Assembly: GCA_963844405.1 (NCBI GenBank)
Contig: CAWJNZ010000007.1
Coordinates: 62,001 to 126,000, forward strand
Direction: 5' to 3'
DNA from: DASSUW01 sp963844405
Lineage (GTDB): Bacteria; Actinomycetota; Thermoleophilia; Solirubrobacterales; Solirubrobacteraceae
Length of the DNA stretch: 64,000 bases
Shown: positions 16,699 through 22,786 of the stretch, piece by piece
Layout: each line of letters starts with the position of its first letter
Numbering within the stretch: position 1 is the first letter of the stretch
Translations under genes and position numbers: made by a program
The notes under the pieces: model-generated
The model's input: the letters and a program-made list of their open reading frames with translations, nothing else
Database searches by the model: none
What the model was told of the DNA's origin: nothing

Positions 16699-17478
16699 TC
16701 ACGCCTTCGCGAGTGTGCCGATGATCCGCGGGTGGCCCGCGATCTCGGGCGCGTCCACGAGCTCGAAGCCGCGCAGGCCGGCGAGCCGTCCCAGACGACC
16801 GAGGCTCGAGCGGCTGAAGCCCCAATGGACGGCGTCGTCGCGCGCGTACACGTCGCCGTGCTCGTGGACGAGTATGCACGGGTCGTCCTGCCCGCCGCGC
16901 ACGCCGTAGGTCTCCAGGATGATCTGCCCGGCGGGCGCGAGGCACTCGCCCAGCACGCGCAGCAGCGTGAGGGGCGCCTCGACGCGGTGCAGGATGCCGA
17001 AGCAGAAGATGGCGTCGAAGGTCTCCCCGAGGCCACCGACCTCGAGCGCGTCCAACCGGCGGTAGGCGACGCCGGAGTTCAGAAGCTCGGCGATCGCCCG
17101 GAACCCGGCACCTGGCTCAAGGTGGATTCCGAACCGGCTGCGGATCCAGGTGACGTACTGCTCGTTGTCCACGGCCACCACCCGGGCGGCCCCGCGACGC
17201 TCGGCGAGGAAGGCGTAGAACCCGTCGAACGTGCCCACGTCGAGCACGCGCGCGCCGATGAGCTGCTCGGGTATCGCGCGCAGGCGGTAGCGGTGATCGC
17301 GCGCGATGCCCGGCGTGTAGACGCCGGCGCCGTCGAGCGAGAACGTGTGAAACCACAGCGGCACGCGCTCCAGCGCGGCACGCGCCTCCTCCCACCGGGC
17401 GTCGATCGGCAGCAGATCCGCTACAGCCCGCTCCGCGGCTGTGGTCTCGGGGATGGGCTCCAGATCATCCGGCGTCAC
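16699..17478 (-). CDS. CmoB-like (DUF1698) methyltransferase
   Basis: 259 residues from GTG 17478, chosen because GGGAG lies five bases upstream; longer frames upstream read as low complexity. The core is RVLDVGTFDGFYAFLAERRG (SAM-binding), IFCFGILHRVEAPLTLLR and ILETYGV, closely patterned on CmoB/DUF1698 proteins, which modify tRNA wobble uridine in proteobacteria. In actinobacteria similar proteins are often general methyltransferases acting on other substrates, so the exact reaction is uncertain. Convergent with the GDPD gene with no gap. Confidence 0.75.
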   Translation of the reverse strand: MTPDDLEPIPETTAAERAVADLLPIDARWEEARAALERVPLWFHTFSLDGAGVYTPGIARDHRYRLRAIPEQLIGARVLDVGTFDGFYAFLAERRGAARVVAVDNEQYVTWIRSRFGIHLEPGAGFRAIAELLNSGVAYRRLDALEVGGLGETFDAIFCFGILHRVEAPLTLLRVLGECLAPAGQIILETYGVRGGQDDPCILVHEHGDVYARDDAVHWGFSRSSLGRLGRLAGLRGFELVDAPEIAGHPRIIGTLAKA

Positions 17479-17629
17479 TGTTACTCCCTGGGATGTTACG
17501 AGTCTGACAACGATGACGATACCCCGCCACCGACCGAATCGCCGACGGCTCGCCGCCGCGCACCGCGCACCGGCTCGCGGCGCTGCACTCCGCCGCCGGC
17601 CCTCGGGCGACCTGCCCAGCGCTACGCTC

Positions 17630-17790
17630 CCCACTACACGCGGCTCACGAGAAGGGTCGCCGATGTCACCGATCTGCGCCCTGGGAGGGCTGGCTGTATC
17701 TGGCCGCGATCCAGGATCCCTGCAGCCGCGCCATCGTCGGGCTGGTCAATGGCCGACCGACATGCGCGCCGTCGCAACGGCGTGTTGGTG
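17630..17790 (+). mobile_element. IS3-family transposase remnant
   Basis: A short stretch reads, across two frames, VADVTDLRP, then WEGWLYLAAIQDPCSRAIVG, then WSMADRHARR. This is the DDE integrase core around the second Asp of IS3-type OrfB (usual form WLYLAAVLDLFSRRIVGW). Flanks on both sides do not continue the transposase, so it is a small scar. It sits about 160 bases upstream of the region duplicated with pobA. Confidence 0.7.
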
Positions 17791-18031
17791 CGGTCAAGGT
17801 ATCGGTGACTGGGGACGGTCCCTGAGCCGTAAAGGCTCCTCCGGTGGGTGGCAGGAAAGGGCGCTGCGGGCCGGCGAGCTTTGCGGGGCCCCGGCTCCGG
17901 CAAGCCGCGCCCCCGCGGACGCGGACCGCAAAGTCGACGGCGGGCCCATTTCCCATCAGGACCCGCCGGCCAGAACCGCCGATCCCGAAGCGGTCGGCGT
18001 CAGAGCCAAGAGACCGTGCAGGATGTGCGGC

Positions 18032-19189
18032 ATGGAGACCCAGGTCGGCATCGTCGGCGCGGGCCCGGCCGGCCTGCTGCTCGCGCACCTGCTGCACCTC
18101 GAGGGGATCGAGTCGGTGGTGCTGGAGGACCGGGACGAGGCGTACGTGGTCCAGCGCGTGCGCGCCGGGGTGCTCGAGCAGGGGACGATGGACACGCTGC
18201 GCGCGGCCGGCGTGGGCGAGCGGATGGACCGCCAGGGCGCGCTCCACGAGGGGATCGAGCTGCGCTACGACGGCCAGGGCCACCGGATCGACTTCAGAAC
18301 GCTGGTCGACCGGGCGATCATGGTCTACGGCCAGCAGGAGGTCGTCAAGGACCTGATCGCCGCCCGCCGCGCGACCGGCCGGCCGCTCTACTTCGAGGTC
18401 GACAAAGTCGAGCCCGATCCTGCGACGACCACGATCCGCTTCAGCCACGAAAACGCACAGCACGAGCTCGAGTGCCAGGCCATCGCCGGCTGCGACGGCT
18501 TCCACGGCGTCTGCCGCGACGCCATCCCACCCGGCGTCCTCACCCGCCGCACGCGCGAGTACCCCTTCGGCTGGCTCGGCATCCTCGCCGAGGTCGCGCC
18601 CTCGACACACGAGCTCATCTACGCCCACCACGAGCGCGGCTTCGCGCTCCACAGCCTGCGGTCTCCGCAACTGAGCCGCCTCTACCTCCAGGTCGACCCG
18701 CACGACGACATCGCGAACTGGCCCGACGACCGGATCTGGGAGGAGCTCCACACGCGCTTCGAGAAGCCCGGCTGGACGCTGAAAGAGGGCCCGGTGATCG
18801 AGAAGGCGATCACGCCGATGCGCTCGTTCCTCGTCGAGCCGATGCAGTACAAGCGGCTCTATCTGGCCGGCGACGCCGCGCACATCGTCCCGCCCACCGG
18901 CGCCAAGGGCCTGAACCTGGCCGTCGCGGACGTGAGACACCTCGCCCGGGCGCTCACCGCCTGGCTGAAGAACAGCGACGAAAGCCAATTGACCACCTAC
19001 TCGGAGCGCTGCCTCGAGCGCGTCTGGCGCGTCCAGCACTTCAGCTGGTGGATGACCTCGATGCTCCACCGCTTCCCGGACGAAGACGAGTTCCAGCAGC
19101 GGCTCCAGCGCGCCGAGCTCGACTACGTCACGTCCTCGAAGGCGGCAGCCACGATGCTGGCGGAGAACTACACCGGGATGCCGTACTGA
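18032..19189 (+). CDS. pobA: 4-hydroxybenzoate 3-monooxygenase
   Basis: 385 residues from ATG 18032 (in-frame ATG 18023 is possible). An FAD-binding GIVGAGPAGLLLAHLL lies at the N-terminus, the DG motif in IAGCDGFHGVCRD, and the GD motif in LYLAGDAAHIVPPTGAKGLNLA. VQRVRAGVLEQGTMD and the Tyr-rich C-terminus match PobA. The enzyme hydroxylates 4-hydroxybenzoate to protocatechuate using NAD(P)H and O2 in the cytoplasm. Length is close to the usual 390. Its stop overlaps the pcaH start by one base, so it heads a six-gene coupled operon. A truncated copy of its 5' half and upstream region lies at 10361. No dedicated regulator gene is adjacent. Confidence 0.92.
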   Translation: METQVGIVGAGPAGLLLAHLLHLEGIESVVLEDRDEAYVVQRVRAGVLEQGTMDTLRAAGVGERMDRQGALHEGIELRYDGQGHRIDFRTLVDRAIMVYGQQEVVKDLIAARRATGRPLYFEVDKVEPDPATTTIRFSHENAQHELECQAIAGCDGFHGVCRDAIPPGVLTRRTREYPFGWLGILAEVAPSTHELIYAHHERGFALHSLRSPQLSRLYLQVDPHDDIANWPDDRIWEELHTRFEKPGWTLKEGPVIEKAITPMRSFLVEPMQYKRLYLAGDAAHIVPPTGAKGLNLAVADVRHLARALTAWLKNSDESQLTTYSERCLERVWRVQHFSWWMTSMLHRFPDEDEFQQRLQRAELDYVTSSKAAATMLAENYTGMPY

Positions 19190-19890
19190 TGGCCGAGAAC
19201 GGCTACCGGCGCGACCCGGAGGGCACGCACCCGGAGCTGCTGACGCCCGAGTACCGCTCGACGGTCAAGCGGGCACCGAACAAACCTCTGATCGTCCTCC
19301 CCCACACCCTGTCGGAGATCACCGGCCCCGTGTACGGGCACGAGCGCATGGGCCCGCTCGACCACGACCTCACGCGCCAGCACGAGGGCGAGCCGCTCGG
19401 CGAGCGGATCATCGTCACCGGTCGTGTGCAGGATGGCGACGGCCGCCCGGTGCGCGACGCGCTGGTGGAGCTCTGGCAGTGCAACGCCGCCGGCCGCTAC
19501 GCCCACCGCGTCGACCGGCACCCGGCCCCGCTCGACCCCAACTTCACCGGCGCCGGCCGGACCCTGACCGACGACGAGGGCCGCTACCGCTTCATCACGA
19601 TCAAGCCGGGCGCCTATCCGTGGGAGAACCACCACAACGCCTGGCGGCCCGCCCACATCCACTTCTCGCTCTTCGGGACGGCGTTCGCGACCCGGCTGGT
19701 GACGCAGATGTACTTCCCCGGCGACCCGCTGTTCGAGTTCGACCCGATCTTCAACTCGGTCCGCGATCCGACGGCGCGAGAGCGGCTGATCGCGCGCTTC
19801 GACATCGAGACCACGGAGTCGCAGTGGGCGCTCGGCTTCCAGTTCGACATCGCGCTGCGCGGGCGCGAGGCGACCCCGTTCGAGCAGTGA
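19189..19890 (+). CDS. pcaH: protocatechuate 3,4-dioxygenase beta subunit
   Basis: 233 residues from ATG 19189. Contains the intradiol dioxygenase core: VELWQCNAAGRYAHRVD, the GRTLTDDEGRYRFITIKPGAYPW segment with iron-ligand Tyr, and WRPAHIHFSLFG with the His ligands. The N-terminal LTPEYRSTVKRAPNKPL is typical of the beta subunit, which carries the non-heme Fe(III). With PcaG it cleaves protocatechuate to 3-carboxy-cis,cis-muconate. It overlaps pobA by one base and pcaG by four. Confidence 0.92.
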   Translation: MAENGYRRDPEGTHPELLTPEYRSTVKRAPNKPLIVLPHTLSEITGPVYGHERMGPLDHDLTRQHEGEPLGERIIVTGRVQDGDGRPVRDALVELWQCNAAGRYAHRVDRHPAPLDPNFTGAGRTLTDDEGRYRFITIKPGAYPWENHHNAWRPAHIHFSLFGTAFATRLVTQMYFPGDPLFEFDPIFNSVRDPTARERLIARFDIETTESQWALGFQFDIALRGREATPFEQ

Positions 19891-20432
19891 CGTCGACGCC
19901 CTCGCAGACGGTCGGGCCGTTCTTCGCGTACGCGCTGCCCTACGAGGGCGGCGAGCGGCTCGTAGCCCTCGACGACCCGGACGCCGTCCGCATCGCCGGC
20001 ACGGTCCTCGACGGCGACGGCGAGCCTGTGGGCGACGCGCTGATCGAGATCTGGCAGGCCAACCGCCACGGCCGCTACCGCCATCCCGAGGACACGCGCG
20101 AGGAGCTGCCGCTCGAGGACGGCTTCACCGGCTTCGGCCGCTGCGCCACCGACGACGACGGCCGCTTCGAGTTCGTCACCGTCAAGCCCGGGGCGGCCGA
20201 CGGCCAGGCCCCGCACGTCAGCGTCTGCGTGCTCGGCCGCGGGCTCCTCCGCCACCTGAACACGCGCATCTACTTCCCGGACGAGCCCGAGGCCAACGCC
20301 GCCGACCCGCTGCTCGCCTCGATCGAGGACGATGCGCTCCGTCAGACCCTGATCGCGCAACCCCGCGACGGTGTGCTGACCTTCGACATCCACCTGCAGG
20401 GCGAGCACCAGACCGCGTTCCTTGACGTTTGA
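19887..20432 (+). CDS. pcaG: protocatechuate 3,4-dioxygenase alpha subunit
   Basis: 181 residues from GTG 19887, whose GTGA overlaps the pcaH stop. It begins TSTPSQTVGPFFAYALPY, the characteristic alpha-subunit start, then ALIEIWQANRHGRYRHP and GFGRCATDDDGRFEFVTVKPG. It lacks the full iron-ligand set, as expected of the structural alpha subunit, and ends with LTFDIHLQGEHQTAFLDV. It forms the alpha-beta protomer with PcaH. Translationally coupled on both sides. Confidence 0.92.
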   Translation: MTSTPSQTVGPFFAYALPYEGGERLVALDDPDAVRIAGTVLDGDGEPVGDALIEIWQANRHGRYRHPEDTREELPLEDGFTGFGRCATDDDGRFEFVTVKPGAADGQAPHVSVCVLGRGLLRHLNTRIYFPDEPEANAADPLLASIEDDALRQTLIAQPRDGVLTFDIHLQGEHQTAFLDV

Positions 20433-21468
20433 CCCGATCTTCGTGCCGGACGATCTCGCGGCGACCGTCGCCGACGACTCGTGGGTCGCCGCGATGCTCG
20501 AGGCCGAGACGGCACTGGCGGCGGCGCAGGCCGACGAGGGGATCATCACGCGCGAGGCAGCCGACGCCGTCGCGCAGGCGTGCCGGGGGACGTTCGACCT
20601 GTCGGCGGCCCGCGAGGCGGCGAACCCCGTCGTCCCGCTCGCGCGCGCCCTACAGGAGGAGGCCCCCGACGCCCACAAGGGCGCGACCAGCCAGGACATC
20701 CTCGACACGGCGGCGATGCTCGTCGCCCACCGCGCGCGCGTTCAGATCCTTGCCGAGCTCGACGCGGTGATCGCCGCGTGCGCACATCTCGCGCAAGAGC
20801 ACCGCGCCACCGTCATGGCAGGGCGCACGCTGATGCAGCCGGCCATGCCGATCACCTTCGGCCTCAAGGCCGCCGGCTGGCTGAGCGGCGTCGCGACGGC
20901 CCGCGACGACCTCAGCGCGGTCGAGCTAGCCGTGCAGCTCGGCGGCCCGGTCGGCGTGCAGTCGCCAACGCTCATCGCCCGCTTCGCCGAGCGACTCGGG
21001 CTCGCCGCGCCGGCGCTGCCCTGGCACGGCGACCGCACGCGCGTGGCACGGCTCGGCGCGGCGCTGGCGATCGCCGCCGGCGCCTGCGAGAAGGTCGCGC
21101 TCGACGTCGTGCTGATGGCGGCAGCCGGCGAGGTCGCCGAGTCGAGCGAAGGCGGGCGCGGCGGCTCGTCGTCGATGCCCCACAAGCAGAACCCGGTCGG
21201 GGCCGTCCGCGCGCGGGCGGCGGCCCGCCACGTGCGCGGCGCCACCTCGGTCCTTCTCGAGGCGATGGCCGGCGAGCACGAGCGCGCGGCCGGCGCGTGG
21301 CAGAGCGAGTGGGGCGCCCTGAGCACAGCGCTCGCCTCAACCGGCGGTGCCGCCTGGTCCCTTCGCGAGGCGCTCGAGGGTCTCACCGTCCACCCCCATG
21401 ACGTCGACGGCGCACCGGACCAGGCGACCGTGAACGAACTGATCGACCGCGCCCTGGAGCTCCAATGA
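20422..21468 (+). CDS. pcaB: 3-carboxy-cis,cis-muconate cycloisomerase
   Basis: 348 residues from TTG 20422, which overlaps the end of pcaG by 11 bases. It is a fumarase/aspartase superfamily member with the signature GGSSSMPHKQNPVGAVR. It also has the upstream KGATSQDILDTA and the GRTLMQPAMPITFGLKAAGW segment that distinguishes PcaB from adenylosuccinate lyase. It lactonises 3-carboxymuconate to 4-carboxymuconolactone. It is about 100 residues shorter than many PcaBs, lacking the extra C-terminal part, as in some actinobacterial versions. Confidence 0.88.
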   Translation: MTFDPIFVPDDLAATVADDSWVAAMLEAETALAAAQADEGIITREAADAVAQACRGTFDLSAAREAANPVVPLARALQEEAPDAHKGATSQDILDTAAMLVAHRARVQILAELDAVIAACAHLAQEHRATVMAGRTLMQPAMPITFGLKAAGWLSGVATARDDLSAVELAVQLGGPVGVQSPTLIARFAERLGLAAPALPWHGDRTRVARLGAALAIAAGACEKVALDVVLMAAAGEVAESSEGGRGGSSSMPHKQNPVGAVRARAAARHVRGATSVLLEAMAGEHERAAGAWQSEWGALSTALASTGGAAWSLREALEGLTVHPHDVDGAPDQATVNELIDRALELQ

Positions 21469-22196
21469 CCCACTACGTCCTCGAAGGCCCTGAGGACGCG
21501 CCCGTCCTCCTCTTCGCCAGCTCGCTCGGCACCACCCACGCCATGTGGGACCCGCAGGCGGAGGCGCTGAAGGACGAGTTCCGCGTCCTGCGCTACGACC
21601 ACCGCGGGCACGGCGAGTCGCCCGCGCCGCCCGCCCCGTACACGATCGACGACCTGGCCGGCGACGCGCTCGCCCTGCTCGACCGGCTCGGCGTCGAGCG
21701 CGCCACCTTCGTCGGGCTGTCGATCGGCGGCGCCGTCGCCATCACCGCCGCGCTGCAAGCGCCGCAGCGGTTCGAGCGCCTCGTGCTGGCCAGCACCGCC
21801 GCCCACTTCCCGCCACCCGAGCAGTGGAAGGAGCGAGCGGCGACCGTGCGCGCACAGGGCGTCGAGGCCGTGGCCGACGCCGCGCTCGAGCGCTGGCTCA
21901 CGCCGGAGGCCCCCGACACCATGCGTCAAGACCTGCGCGCCATGCTCCTCTCGACACCCCGCGAGGGCTACGCCGCCTGCTGCGAGGCGCTCGGCGGCTA
22001 CGACGCGCGCAACCGCCTGCACGAGCTCACGATGCCCGTGCTCGCGATCGCCGGCGCCGACGACCCCACCACCCCGCCCGCCGCACTGCAGGCGATCGTC
22101 GACGCGGTGCCGGACGGCCGCCTGCACGTCGTCGACCGCGCACGGCACATCTCCAACGTCGAGCGAGCCGAGGAGTTCAACCGTGTCCTCCGGTGA
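21465..22196 (+). CDS. pcaD: 3-oxoadipate enol-lactonase
   Basis: 243 residues; the ATG overlaps the pcaB stop (ATGA). It is an alpha/beta-hydrolase with the oxyanion region FASSLGTTHAMWDPQ, nucleophile elbow GLSIGGAVA, acid residue in IAGADDPTTPP and catalytic His in RARHISNVERAEEFN, the last a close match to PcaD. It hydrolyses 3-oxoadipate enol-lactone to 3-oxoadipate. It is a separate gene from pcaC here, whereas many actinobacteria have a pcaL fusion. The gene ends 14 bases inside pcaC. Confidence 0.9.
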   Translation: MTHYVLEGPEDAPVLLFASSLGTTHAMWDPQAEALKDEFRVLRYDHRGHGESPAPPAPYTIDDLAGDALALLDRLGVERATFVGLSIGGAVAITAALQAPQRFERLVLASTAAHFPPPEQWKERAATVRAQGVEAVADAALERWLTPEAPDTMRQDLRAMLLSTPREGYAACCEALGGYDARNRLHELTMPVLAIAGADDPTTPPAALQAIVDAVPDGRLHVVDRARHISNVERAEEFNRVLR

Positions 22197-22569
22197 GCGC
22201 GCCCGCCGCGAGGTGCTCGGCGACGCCCACGTCGACGCGTCGATCGAGCGAACGACCGACTTCACCGCCGACTTCCAGGACCTCGTCACCCGCTACGCGT
22301 GGGGCGAGATCTGGACGCGCCCCGGGCTCGACCGCCGCATGCGCAGCGCCATCACCCTCACCGCCCTCGTCGCCGGCGGCCACGAGAACGAGCTGGCGAT
22401 CCACACCCGCGGCGCGCTCCGCAACGGCCTCACCCCGGACGAGATCAAGGAGATCCTGCTCCAGACGGCGATCTACTGCGGCGTGCCGGCCGCCAACTCC
22501 GCCTTCGCCATCGCGCAGCGCGTGATCGACGAAGAGGTCGCCCCGGGCTCAGGGCCCGGGGCGAACTGA
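22183..22569 (+). CDS. pcaC: 4-carboxymuconolactone decarboxylase
   Basis: 128 residues from GTG 22183. It belongs to the AhpD/CMD fold: RREVLGDAHVDASIERTTDFTADFQDLVTRYAWGEIW, RSAITLTALVAGGHENELAIH and ALRNGLTPDEIKEILLQTAIYCGVPAAN, all standard PcaC motifs including the Glu-His pair. It decarboxylates 4-carboxymuconolactone to the enol-lactone used by PcaD. It is the last gene of the operon. Genes for 3-oxoadipate CoA-transferase and thiolase are not in this window. Confidence 0.9.
   Translation: MSSGERARREVLGDAHVDASIERTTDFTADFQDLVTRYAWGEIWTRPGLDRRMRSAITLTALVAGGHENELAIHTRGALRNGLTPDEIKEILLQTAIYCGVPAANSAFAIAQRVIDEEVAPGSGPGAN
22540..22562 (+). terminator. GC-rich hairpin at the end of the pca operon
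   Basis: Perfect 9-base arms GCCCCGGGC and GCCCGGGGC with a 5-base loop lie in the last codons of pcaC. No T-run follows on the plus strand (an A-run does), so intrinsic termination is uncertain. The hairpin could instead stabilise the 3' end of the mRNA. Confidence 0.4.
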
Positions 22570-22592
22570 AAAAAAGAACTACTAACTACGGA

Positions 22593-22615
22593 TGCCTGAC
22601 AGGGAGTCGAACCCT
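22593..22615 (-). other. tRNA 3'-end-like remnant
   Basis: On the minus strand, TAGGGTTCGACTCCCTG forms a full five-pair T-arm with a canonical TTCGACT loop, followed by seven bases that could be an acceptor strand. No matching 5' acceptor, D-arm or anticodon arm is found upstream, so this is not an intact tRNA. Such pieces are often left at attachment sites of integrated elements. It lies between the pca operon and the injection-system locus, together with a 10-base direct repeat (TTGCTTACTC at 22638 and 22690). Confidence 0.35.
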
Positions 22616-22786
22616 ACGGGGGCAACCAACGGACACTTTGCTTACTCGGAGATCAACTTGACGAACAGATGAACGCCTTGAAGAACTCGTTGCTTACTCT
22701 GCGCCAATCAGCCTGTACGTGCCCCGTGCGACCAACCGCTTCGTGAGGTCAGGACAACTCGAATGTAGGTCAGCGGACGGGCGCCG

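Noticed and set aside
22540..22562. Strong rho-independent terminator for the pca operon
   Set aside because: The hairpin is perfect but is followed by A residues rather than T residues on the coding strand; retained only as a low-confidence feature.
22593..22615. Intact tRNA gene
   Set aside because: Only the T-arm and one acceptor strand are present; no partner acceptor strand, D-arm or anticodon arm could be found.
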